A stretch of 64,000 nucleotides of DNA from Bimuria novae-zelandiae CBS 107.79 (lineage: Eukaryota; Ascomycota; Dothideomycetes; Pleosporales; Didymosphaeriaceae), in the NCBI GenBank assembly GCA_010015655.1, contig ML976662.1, positions 20,255 through 84,254 on the forward strand. The letters are read 5' to 3'. This document shows positions 20,368 to 29,909 of this stretch, piece by piece. Below the pieces are notes generated by a model that had not been told where the DNA came from, did not search any database, and saw only the letters and a list, made by a program, of their open reading frames with translations. Each line of letters begins with the position of its first letter. The stretch's first letter is position 1. A program made the position numbers and the translations under genes.

Positions 20368-22398
20368 ATGAGCATCTCCGACACACCCTCTTCCAAAGCG
20401 TGTCCAAGAGAGAGGATGGCCGGGTATCAGGCACGGGACGCTAGCATCCCAAACGGTGACTCTGGTTCTAGCCGTCCTTATCATTATTCATACAGCAAAA
20501 GCCCGGCAACCCATCTCGAGGCATACATACTCCGCCCAGTATGGAGACAAAGTGCCGCCTCTATCGAGCTGTCGTACGAGATCGAACGGCTTGCCCTCGA
20601 TGCCGTCAAGCTTCAACGAAGCATGGATAAACTCGGACATGAGCACTGCATCATCAATGATGTGTGCAATTTGGAGTCGGCGGAGCTGCGTCTGATCAAT
20701 ACCCATGCGATGCAGAGAAACGGGACACTGGTCTCAGTGCAGGTAGACGAGGTGGATATGGCGCGTGGTTACGGCCAAGCCCGGCTAGGAAAGGTAGTGT
20801 TTATATTGAACACTACGAAGGCCGAGTGTACTCTCGAGCAACCGAACATACCTGCAGCAAACGGCTTATTCTCCACGAATCCCGCTACATCTAGCACAGC
20901 AATTGGATCACCAGGCTCATTAAGTGCGGCTCAACCAAATGCGAAGACACATTGTTCGAACAACGGCAACGTACTCGGTAGTCCAGATGTCAATGCCGCT
21001 TCGTTGACTGGGATCCCAATTCATCCTCCCTTCCAGGAACTGCCGGCAAGCGATCCTCATGCTGAACCCGCGCCGACTTCCGGACAGCCAGACCAGGCAA
21101 GTGTCACGTCTACATCGTCTGTCCCACAAAATACACCACCGACTACAGATGAGCCGGCCGGTCCAAATGTTGCAGATGAGCCGACCGGTGTGAAGACAAA
21201 GACCGCTACCAATTCGGAAGCATCTCCCAGTAACGTATCTGCAACAATGCCTACCTCCACTCCAGGTACACACTCTGTCAACACGGCGAAGTTAAACGCC
21301 CTTCCTCAAAGAGCTCGCAGCTTGAAAGGATGTTTCGAGCCATCTGACCTGGTCCACGGCATTTGTGCGCAGAAGAACTTGGACGGTTCGTCTAAGAATC
21401 TGGAACCACCGCCGTCAAAGACTGAATTGCTTTCTGACCCCATGATCAAGCTGCAATCCGAGCTCTCTGACTTGATTCGCGACGTTCGTATGCAGAAGAA
21501 CTTCGACAGTGCGTCTAAGAATCAGAAAGCACCGCCGTCAAAGAATCAGTTGCTACTACAGTTGGAAAAAATGAAGAGGGTAGTTGACGGGGTTCAAACG
21601 GGGACCCTGAAGCCTGTGGTACTTGCACAGAAGGTAGTTGACGGGGTTCAGACGGGGACCGTGGAGCCTATGGAACTTACACAGAAGGTAATTGACGGGA
21701 TTCGGGCGGGGACCCTGGAGCCTATGGGACGTACACAGAAGCCTATTGTCCAGCAAGATGCTCGCGAGGGAATCGGTGGATCGACTGAGAACCAAAGCGT
21801 GCTTCCACCAACGACTCAAGATCCAATCGATGACAGCGCCATCAAGTCTAGCAGTCCAAGCTCGTCAGGTACTCAAGGTGGACAAGAAACGAAGCTTGAG
21901 TCACAAAACAACACCGAGACCTCCACAATTGAACAGAAACAAGATGGCAGTACCGCAGAGAAAGCTTCCAATTCTCGGGAAAAACTAGCGGCGTTTGTGA
22001 ATGCGGCAGGAACATGTCAGCATCCCAAGCATGAAGTCAGGCCTGTACCGTCTCCGCTACCCCTTACCACAGACTTCTTTTTCACGCGTCGACATGGAAG
22101 CGGTAGATCCCAGGTTGCTAAACCTGCAGCTCCAGAAGAGGATCGGCCGCCGTTTGATTTCAAAGTCACCAAGGGAGTTAAATGGTGTAATGGCGGTTGC
22201 GGGACGTCTCTGCTTATGCATAATGACGAGGAGTACGACAAGGGCATGTGTGCTATTTGCGCTCGCAACTATGATGACCCGTGTCACTTGTGTAAAATGA
22301 GGATCGAGAGGATGGAGAGAGAGGCTGGGTATAATGAGCAGCCGGAGGCGTGGACTACCGTGGGGAAGAAGGGGAAGGGGAAGGCGAAGAAGCGTTGA
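20368..22398 (+). CDS. Hypothetical protein with internal repeats and Cys-rich C-terminus
   Basis: Intronless; 676 aa from the ATG at 20368 (MSISDTPSSKACPRERMAG). An in-frame ATG at 20233 would add 45 residues. The head (about 1-140) has a helical stretch (LSYEIERLALDAVKLQRSMDKL). The middle is Ser/Thr/Pro-rich and disordered. Two repeat sets follow: a 31-residue unit occurring twice 40 residues apart (core QKN-D-SKN-PPSK, about 21343-21555), and three 18-residue units of the form VVDGVQTGTLEPMxLxQK (21580-21741). The C-terminus has C-x3-C, C-x2-C and C-x2-C pairs (WCNGGCG, CAIC, CHLC) that could bind zinc, then a Lys/Gly tail (GKKGKGKAKKR). I recognise no family. The Lys-rich tail suggests nucleic-acid binding, which is inference only. 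Confidence 0.7.
   Translation: MSISDTPSSKACPRERMAGYQARDASIPNGDSGSSRPYHYSYSKSPATHLEAYILRPVWRQSAASIELSYEIERLALDAVKLQRSMDKLGHEHCIINDVCNLESAELRLINTHAMQRNGTLVSVQVDEVDMARGYGQARLGKVVFILNTTKAECTLEQPNIPAANGLFSTNPATSSTAIGSPGSLSAAQPNAKTHCSNNGNVLGSPDVNAASLTGIPIHPPFQELPASDPHAEPAPTSGQPDQASVTSTSSVPQNTPPTTDEPAGPNVADEPTGVKTKTATNSEASPSNVSATMPTSTPGTHSVNTAKLNALPQRARSLKGCFEPSDLVHGICAQKNLDGSSKNLEPPPSKTELLSDPMIKLQSELSDLIRDVRMQKNFDSASKNQKAPPSKNQLLLQLEKMKRVVDGVQTGTLKPVVLAQKVVDGVQTGTVEPMELTQKVIDGIRAGTLEPMGRTQKPIVQQDAREGIGGSTENQSVLPPTTQDPIDDSAIKSSSPSSSGTQGGQETKLESQNNTETSTIEQKQDGSTAEKASNSREKLAAFVNAAGTCQHPKHEVRPVPSPLPLTTDFFFTRRHGSGRSQVAKPAAPEEDRPPFDFKVTKGVKWCNGGCGTSLLMHNDEEYDKGMCAICARNYDDPCHLCKMRIERMEREAGYNEQPEAWTTVGKKGKGKAKKR
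21580..21741 (+). repeat. Three 54-bp in-frame repeats
   Basis: Three tandem units of 54 bp each start with GTAGTTGACGGGGTTCA or a close variant and encode VVDGVQTGT-x-P-x4-QK. The third unit has diverged most (VIDGIRAGT). They lie inside the 676-aa hypothetical protein. Confidence 0.85.
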
Positions 22399-22958
22399 GT
22401 GGCGCTGCGGGAGGCTTGTGCGGGTAGGTTTGTCGGGTGGTGAGTTTGAAGCCGAGTGCGCGATAAGGTATGGTTCTTGACTTTGGTGGTATTCCTGTGT
22501 TGGAACATTGTTGGAATATTGTTGGAATATTGGGTTGGGTTTGATCATTACTACCAGGTCGTTGAGTAGTATTGATTAAACGCATTGCGGAGAATCACAA
22601 TATGTGCTCCATTCGTTGTTTGGAGAGAGATATTTGAAATCTCAATGCAGATTCGTAGAATGACATAAGAAAGAGAGGGCTCACTTTTCATGCTCCAACG
22701 CTTAGCACGCCTGGTACTAGGTCATGCCATGCCACGAGAATCTGGGAAGGAAAGGTACCAAGGAGGACTTCACCGGGCAATAGAAGAAAAGATTGAATGA
22801 AGTAACGTAACGTCAATTCACGGGCCTTTCCGGCACTCCGTGCAAACCCATATCTAAGCCCAAATATATAAACAGAACGCCGTAAATGATCATTATCCAA
22901 GTTTGTAGGCCGGAAGCGCCCATTTTGCTCGTCAAAAGAAAAAAGGGATGCAACAAGA
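22399..22958. other. Convergent spacer before the inositol oxygenase gene
   Basis: A 560-bp stretch between two 3' ends. It includes a small direct repeat of GTTGGAATATT (three tries near 22498-22530). No gene seen. Confidence 0.45.
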
Positions 22959-24006
22959 TCACCACTTGACCTTCTTGTCCCAGCCGATGAACTCGTCAAT
23001 GACGTCCTTGTAGTAAGACTGTACATACGTTAGCATCTACCATTGCATGGATAGCCACATCCAGTTGTAGCGGGAGGGGGCTTACCTTGAGGTCCTCCAC
23101 CTTGGGCACATCGTCCGACTTGGAGTACAAATCGTACGGGTTAAACGCCTTGACAGCCTCAAGCATGCGCTCGTCCTTCTCGTTCATCATCCACCTGTAC
23201 GCGCCCTGCGAGTGCCACGGGTAGAAAGAGTGGTACCGGATCATAGCGAGGCCCTCGTCTGGGATGGTGCTCTGCGCCTTCATGATGTGGTAGAGGTACT
23301 CGTCGTGGCCCCAGCTGAGCATGACGTTATCGAGGCCGCAGCCGGGGGTATAGATGCCGTGCTCGGTGCTGTAGACCTCGTTGTCGTGGTCGGGGTTACC
23401 CGTGAAAGTGTCCGGGTAGATGATGCGGCGGTCGAAGGCGCAGCCCACGGGGAAGGTGTCGCCGACGACGTCCCACTGGCCCTGGGCATCGTAGAAGAAG
23501 AGCAGCTTGCCGAGATCGTGGATAAGGCCGACGAGCTGCATCCAGCGGGGCTTGCCGTCGCGGCGGATGGCCTCGGCGGATTGGAGGAGGTGCTCGATCT
23601 GCGAGAGGGAGGTGTCTGGGTCGCTCTCGTCGATGAGCGTGTTGAGCTTCTCCATGGCTTCCCAGACGGTCATCTCGGCGCGCGTCTTGCTGTAGAAGAG
23701 GTTGCGCGCCTTGAGGTTGTAGGCGACCGTCTGCTTCTCGTGCTGCTCGCGGTAGAAGTTCTTGACGCGGTCGCAGGCTTCCTCATATTGGCGGAACTGT
23801 GTCTTGTCCTTCTCCGAGTCGAACTGGGACTGCTCGTAGATGTCCTTCTCTTCCTGCGTGGCAGTGCCGTTCTTGACCTTGAGAGCGGCCTTGAGGACGT
23901 TTACATCGTCGATGGCATCGGAGGTGGCTTCAAGGGCAAGGCCGTCCTTCGGGTTGGCGAAAGGCTCGGCAATGTTGGGTTGCTCGACGAGGGCGCCGGG
24001 TGCCAT
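22959..24006 (-). CDS. myo-Inositol oxygenase (MIOX)
   Basis: Two exons (23086-24006, 22959-23018; intron 23019-23085) give 326 aa from ATG 24004-24006. The MIOX hallmarks are present in order: QYEEACDRVKNFYREQHEKQT, ESDPDTSLSQIEHLLQSAE (first His ligand), LVGLIHDLGKLL (HD ligands), WDVVGDTFPVGCAF, YSTEHGIYTPGCGLDNVMLS, WGHDEYLYHIM (His ligand), IRYHSFYPWHSQGAY (His ligand), FNPYDLYSKSD (Asp ligand), and the C-terminal SYYKDVIDEFIGWDKKVKW. The enzyme is a non-heme di-iron oxygenase that cleaves the ring of myo-inositol with O2 to give D-glucuronate in the cytosol. It starts a run of five oxidoreductase genes. It is divergent from the aldo-keto reductase gene across about 1 kb, which contains carbon-catabolite-type sites. 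Confidence 0.95.
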
Positions 24007-25031
24007 TATGTAATATGATGCGAAGGGGGTATCTTAGAAATGATGAAGTGTGATAGCGATGCGCTTATGATTCGGCTCTCAGAGAGGTGAAGAGAGAGAT
24101 GCAATGTTGGAAGTGATGATGATGATTCCATGAGATGGAAACAGCGATACTTATCCTCCGTCGCACCCCAGGTACAGTCAAGCATTCTCCGCTGGTGTCC
24201 TACTCGAGAACACGCGGTCGACAGATGGTCTCTGTCACCCCGCAACCGCGACCAGTCTCCAGCCTACCAAGTCTGAAGATTCTGATGCTTTGCATCTTCT
24301 AGCTCCACAAGTTCCGGGGCCATACCCGCTCTGTTCACGACGATCACCTAAACGTTGCTCAGAAGGCAATTCTGCCCGCTCCATAGCCTTTAAGGCTCGG
24401 GAGAACGGCGGCTTAGCGACCCACGCCATGTAATGGGTCGGCCATGGTTGGGTGGCTGTTACTTAGTGTATAGTTGGATAATTTTGGTGTTTTGGTCACA
24501 CGCTACTGGCAGCAAGACCCTGACGCCTCTTAAGAAGGAAATTCTCGCCGCAACTCCAGATCGATCTGCAACGGAGCCGAGTCCCTGCAGTGCGTTGGGC
24601 GCAAACCGCAGCGGTCATACGCGCCATGACGTCACGTGCGTTTCGGCCACTTCTCGACCGACGCAATGCTGCCAAAAGCGTCGTGGTTCTTGGCCGTCGA
24701 TTTGGAGGAAGGCGCCGGCGCGCGTTTACTTTCATCCTCCCCACGTCCAAGACATTCGGGCCGATGGTAGCCCGGCGGGGTATGTTATGGCGGGGCTTCG
24801 GAAGAATTGAGGGACAGCTCTGCACACCCAAACAGCCGTGCTAGCTCTTTTCTTACCCAGAATGCAGATGCCGTCGGAACAGTGGAGGGGCAGTGGCTTT
24901 AGATGTGACGCAGGCGCCCAAGGTGACTCCACCTACAAATAGCCCATCTTTCCCAGACTGCAATGAACCCCGCCCTAGGTAACTTCATTCTGAAACTATC
25001 ACCAAAGGATATCCTCAATCCGAAGCCCACA
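24007..25031. promoter_or_regulatory. Divergent promoter region (MIOX / aldo-keto reductase)
   Basis: About 1 kb lies between the two start codons. Three SYGGRG-type (CreA) matches cluster in 57 bp: CCCCAC at 24739-24744 and GCGGGG at 24775-24780 and 24790-24795. Such hexamers are frequent by chance. Short frames here (24433-24844) have no gene features. Confidence 0.45.
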
Positions 25032-26029
25032 ATGAACACTGCAATTCCCCTGAACACTGGCGCTACCATCCCCGCATTGGGATTGGGAACGTGGCAGTCT
25101 GCGCCTGGCGAGGTGAAGAAGGCGGTCATTCACGCGATTGAAGGGGGCTACAGGCACATTGACTGCGCATACTGCTACCAGAACGAGGACGAGGTCGGCG
25201 AGGCGCTTCAGGATGTCATCTCGCGCGGGATCGTGAAGCGAGAGGACCTCTTCATCACGAGCAAGCTGTGGTGCACCTTCCACACAAGGGTAGAGGAGGG
25301 TCTCCAGAAAAGCTTGGACTTGCTGAAGACGCCCTACGTCGACCTGTACCTGATGCACTGGCCGGTCCCCATGAACCCCAAGGGTAAGCAACCCTGCCTT
25401 TTACTCCCTATCCGATCTCTAACATACCGTGTTCAGGAAACCACCCGCTCTTCCCCAAGCTCGAAGACGGCTCCCGTGACATCGACCGCAGCATCACCCA
25501 CATTGACACCTGGAAGAACCTCGAGGCGCTCATCAAGTCCCACCCCGACAAAGTCAAAGCCATCGGCGTCGCAAACTACTCGGTCAAGTACATGGAGAAG
25601 CTGCTCGCGCAGGCCACCATCACGCCCGCTGCCAACCAGATCGAGAACCACCCGCTGCTGCCCCAACAGGAAGTCGTCGACTTCTGCAAGTCCAAGGGCA
25701 TCCACATCACGGCCTACAGCCCGCTTGGTAGCACGGGCTCGCCGCTCTTCAAGGACGAGGGCGTCCTCGACGTTGCGAAGAAGCATGACGTCGGCCCGGG
25801 CACCGTACTGTTGAGCTACCACCTTGCACGCGGGTCGTCGGTGCTCGCGAAGAGCGTTACGCCATCGCGCATTGATGAGAACCGCAAGCTCATCTCGCTC
25901 GACGCCTCGGATATGGAGGCTCTGGAGTCGATCCATAAGAAGAATGGCGTGCAGCGCTTTGTGTACCCGCCGTTTGGCGTCAATGCTGGCTTCCCGGATA
26001 AGCCCGAGGGCATTGATCTTAGCGGTTGA
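25032..26029 (+). CDS. Aldo-keto reductase
   Basis: Two exons (25032-25383, 25437-26029) give 314 aa. The start is set at [19 protein letters not shown], where family proteins begin; an ATG at 24963 would add 23 residues. AKR signature segments: [31 protein letters not shown] (catalytic Asp/Tyr), LFITSKLW (catalytic Lys), [12 protein letters not shown] (catalytic His), [31 protein letters not shown] and the NADP(H)-site [13 protein letters not shown]. It is close in style to fungal glycerol/L-glyceraldehyde and D-galacturonate/D-glucuronate reductases. Beside MIOX, the attractive role is NADPH-dependent reduction of D-glucuronate to L-gulonate, but AKR substrates cannot be read from sequence. 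It converges on the SDR gene. Confidence 0.9.
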
Positions 26030-26377
26030 CTGCCTGGTCAGAGCAGGTTGTAGATGATGCACACTAAAAGCTTGATTGCAGAGTTATACCCTTGTTAGAA
26101 ATGAATTGATGAATTGATGAGTCGATGAATCTATCTTGCTGATCTGATGTGAATTCACACTGTGATAGGGATGCTGAACATCTGTATCAGCAACCGCCTG
26201 TGAAGGCAAATGAACTTCAGCCCGTCGTCGAGCAGTAGGAAAACCTTCCAATTGTATCAGAGCTATTTTACAAAATCCCGACTTCAAGAGCGTTTTATCT
26301 CATCGCAAGCATGCATTCGAGCACTCTATATGAACACAGCGCCAAAACATGAAGCAAAGCGAGAGCCATTCATTATT
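26030..26377. other. Convergent 3' spacer (AKR / SDR)
   Basis: This 348-bp spacer lies between two 3' ends and carries a short GAATTGATGA duplication near 26102. No gene seen. Confidence 0.45.
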
Positions 26378-27228
26378 CTACCGTCCCATCCACCCACCAT
26401 CAACCGTAACAACCTCTCCACTCACATACGCACTCGCCGCACTCGCCAACCACACCACGGCGCCCTTGAAATCCTCCGGACTGCCCCACCGTCCCGCAGG
26501 AATCCTCTCCAAAATACTCTTCGCCCTCTTCTCATCCTGCATCAACGCGGTATTCATCTCCGTCGCAATATACCCCGGGGCTATCGCATTCACATTCACG
26601 CCCTTGCTCGCCCACTCATTGCTCAGCGCCTTCGTAAGCTGTCCCACGCCGCCCTTGGACGCCGCGTACGCGGGCACCGTGATGCCGCCCTGGAACGTGA
26701 GCAGCGACGCGATGTTGATGATGGAGCCACGGCGCGAGGCGTTGGGCGCGAGGTCGGCGGGCTGCGCAAGCATGTGTGCGCCGACGTCGCGGCAGAGTGT
26801 GAAGACGGACGTCAAATTCACCTGAAGCACTGCCTGCCAGTCGTCATCTGGGAACTGGTGCGCTGGGTGCCGCTTTTGGATGCCGCCGCAGTTGAGCAGG
26901 ACGTGGATTCTGTGGCCGTCTTTCAGGATTTTGGGCACGAGCGCCGAGACGGAGTCGTTGGAGGAGAGGTCCGCCGTGTAGATTGTGGCTTTTCGGCCGA
27001 GCTTTTCGATTTCTTGCTGGGTGGTCTGGTTGGAGGTGTCGCGCTGGGAGGTGTGTTAGCTTTGTTGGTGGTGCGAAGGCGCTGTGATAGGATGTTTACC
27101 TGTACGAGGAGAATGTCTGCTCCTGCTTCTGCGAGGGCAATGGCCATTGCCTGTCCAATTCCTCTCGTCCCGCCTGTCACGAGAGCAGTCTGTCCCTCAA
27201 GTGAAAAGAGTTCCTTGACGTTCGCCAT
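26378..27228 (-). CDS. Short-chain dehydrogenase, KduD (2-deoxy-D-gluconate 3-dehydrogenase)-like
   Basis: Two exons (27100-27228, 26378-27043; intron 27044-27099) give 264 aa from ATG 27226-27228. Features: [18 protein letters not shown] (cofactor loop TGxxxGIG), [38 protein letters not shown] with the YAASK catalytic Tyr/Lys, [61 protein letters not shown]. The FQGGI-VP-Y-ASK and RIPAGRWG stretches match bacterial KduD closely. The fungal glucuronate route ends with an SDR that reduces 5-keto-D-gluconate to D-gluconate, so this gene is a candidate for that step. It shares a 501-bp divergent promoter with the zinc dehydrogenase gene. Confidence 0.9.
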
Positions 27229-27729
27229 TTTCGATCCTTTCAATCTTCTTTGAATGCTCTTCAATATGTAAACTGAGCTGTACGAATTTCGCCCACGTAT
27301 GATACAGAAAATGCCTTGTACAAGCTGGTAATAATTAGTATGGTTATACAAAAAACACCGAAGGTGCGTCGGCAACATAAGCCCAAATGAGCAGGCTAGC
27401 GCGGGGCTGGATGCGCCGGCATTTGAAAGGGTGACGTAAGGTGGGCTGCGGAGGTCCAAAAGAGGAGCCCCGCTGGTGCTTCGGCGTTTGAAATGCGGGA
27501 CAGCAGACGCCGGAGATGGCATTTCTCTCCAACGACGGCGCATCTGGTCGTCTCGAGGGTCAATTTTTCCCGACCCTGGCGCCATGGCCGCGTTATGTTT
27601 TGGCTCGTCTTCCGAGCTCGACTTTCTGAACCCCTCAATCCTCACAAACTTTGTTGACGCTTTGTGTTCTTCTTCCGGGACAGTATCATATTTCAGATCC
27701 CCATTTAGTTAGCGATTAGATAACAAGCA
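27229..27729. promoter_or_regulatory. Shared divergent promoter (SDR / zinc polyol dehydrogenase)
   Basis: A 501-bp region between two start codons. SYGGRG-type matches: GCGGGG at 27401-27406, GCGGAG at 27448-27453 and CCCCGC at 27468-27473. About two such hexamers are expected by chance in this length, so the case for CreA control rests on functional testing. Confidence 0.5.
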
Positions 27730-29063
27730 ATGTCGGCAGATACGCAGCAGCAGGCGAGCCAAATTCGCGCATCTGTTCTCCATGGTGCGAAAGACTTAAG
27801 AATTGTAAGCTTCTCGCACCTCAGTGCTCCGCACCCCTAACGCACTTGTGCAGGAGAACCGTTCTCTCTTCCCCCCAGGACCTACAGACGTCCAAGTCGC
27901 TGTTCGCTCCACCGGTCTCTGTGGCTCAGACCTCCACTACTACCGGCATTATCGGAATGGCGACATTATCGTGCGCGAGCCCATGTCACTTGGTCATGAA
28001 TCTGCAGGCGTAGTCGTAGCTGTCGGTTCCGAAGTGGAAAAGTCGCAGAAGTTCAAAGTCGGGGACAAGGTCGCTCTAGAAGTAGGACAGCCTTGCGAAC
28101 AGTGCAATCGGTGTAAGGAAGGGAGATACAACATTTGTAAAGAGATGAAGTTCAGAAGTAGCGCGAAGGCGTTTCCGCATGCGCAAGGGACGCTGCAGGA
28201 TAGGATCAATCATCCGGCGGCCTGGTGTCACAAGTGAGTGCACGCTTCCTTGACCTAAAGTTAACGCTGACAATATCCAGGCTTCCAGATGACGTTTCGC
28301 TTGATTTGGGCGCAATTCTAGAGCCACTGGGTGTCGGTGTCCAAGCCACAAAAAGAGCACAGCTTCCAGTTGGCTCAACGGTACTGGTCTTCGGAGCTGG
28401 CGCAGTAGGGTTGCTAGTGGCTGCCATGGCGAAGATCTCGGGTGCGAGTACTGTTGTCGTAGCGGACATTGATGCGGGACGAGTCAACTTCGCTGTGGAG
28501 AACCACTTCGCGCACCGGGGTTTCACAGTGCCGATGAGGCGTGGCCAGACGACAGAAGAGAACCTTGAGATCGCGAAAGAGACAGCTGCAGAAATTGGCA
28601 AGATTTCGAAAGTAAGCGGCGCACCTGTGGGTGAAGTAGACGCTGTGTTCGAGTGCACAGGTGTTCCCTCCTGTGTGCAGGCATCAATATATGTAAGTTG
28701 TATCCCACACACCCATCTTCGACCGGCTCTGACAACCGACAGGCAACGCGCCCAGGAGGCAAAGTCCTGCTTATCGGTATGGGCACACCCGTCCAAACCC
28801 TACCCATTTCCGCCGCTGCGCTCCGCGAAGTCGATATCATGGGCGTCTTCCGGTATGCGAACACGTATCCTACAGGTGTCGAGGTGGTTTCTAAGAAGGG
28901 TCCCGACTACCCCGACTTCTCCAAGCTCGTTACGCACCGTTACAAAGGCTTGGAGTCGGCGGAAGAGGCTTTCGAGATGGCTGGGAAGACGAAAGACGAC
29001 AAGGGCAATCTGGTGATCAAGGTAGTTATCGAGACTGGAGACGGCGAGAAGGCGAGCCTGTGA
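27730..29063 (+). CDS. Zinc-dependent polyol dehydrogenase (sorbitol/L-idonate dehydrogenase family)
   Basis: Four exons (27730-27804, 27854-28233, 28281-28692, 28743-29063) give 395 aa. MDR features: STGLCGSDLHYYRHYRNGD (catalytic-zinc Cys), MSLGHESAGVVVAVG (GHE ligands), the structural-zinc loop CEQCNRCKEGRYNIC with all four Cys, EPLGVGVQATKRAQL, Rossmann motif VLVFGAGAVGLL, VVVADIDAGR and VFECTGVPSCVQ. The HYYRHYRNGDI segment differs from classical xylitol dehydrogenases (HYW-HGRIG) and leans towards L-idonate 5-dehydrogenase-like or other polyol dehydrogenases. In the cluster it would fit L-idonate to 5-keto-D-gluconate, but sorbitol or xylitol remain possible. Confidence 0.9.
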
Positions 29064-29909
29064 ACGTCGATTAGTTGAATAGTATTAGGTGCTCCAAAAG
29101 AAAAGATGTCTTAGAGACTTTGCAAAGTAGCATTCCCTTTTTTTTATGGTCCACACTCTTTTTGAACACTCGTTCCTGAGCTATGTATCCATGGAAGCGT
29201 GACGTATGCAGGGAAGATTCGCCAGGGACACCTATCACTTCCCCATGCTCACAGGTCGCTACTATCACATCCCGTTTTCAACGTCAACCAGTGTGCACCC
29301 CACAGTTGACGTTTCCCCAGCTGTCTTCGCCTCGAGGCCTCGCGGATGGCGGAAGGGCGAGACCGCACTAGTAGTCAGCGCTTCAGAAGGGGAAACTTTC
29401 CCCGCCATGTGATTTCAGCCAAACTCCGATGCCCCAACATAGCAACTCCAAGAGTCAATCCACAGCACAAGCACACGTTGACACTAAAGATTTTCGACAC
29501 GTTCAACGCCATCGACGCGTTCCACACTTATCTTCCGTGCAATTATCCAATGCAGCTGCGGCATACTAGTACCGAACGTGCGCCGAACGCACAGATTGGA
29601 GATTATCGCCGAGAAAACTGGGGAATTGTGGAGTCTGGGGTTTTCGTAGACTGCCAGTCCAAACGGATACATGGCAGAGAAGATGGAAATGGATAACTTC
29701 GGCTCAACATGGCGTTGGAGTGTCCCTGAAAAAGCTATGGCCACCAGGATTTTGCGGGCAGGCGGTGACTAAGACAGAGGATCCGTTGATATTTCTACCG
29801 CCTACCGTTATCGCAGCGGGAAGAGCTCTACTCTGACATTGCCTCTTCTTTCTCCTCAATTACTTTCAGGTTCTCAATTGACCTTCTCACACCCCCTCAT
29901 ATACACGCA
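29064..29909. other. Spacer upstream of the Gfo/Idh/MocA gene
   Basis: No supported gene in 846 bp. The last ~100 bp (from about 29810) are pyrimidine-rich before the start codon at 29910, as in a 5' leader. Short frames at 29183-29696 have no features. Confidence 0.5.

Noticed and set aside
23212..24018. 268-codon frame antisense to the MIOX gene
   Set aside because: Leu/Val/Asp-rich shadow of biased third positions on the opposite strand; MIOX itself is unambiguous.
25433..26062. 209-codon minus frame antisense to the aldo-keto reductase
   Set aside because: Shadow frame; the sense strand has full AKR motifs.
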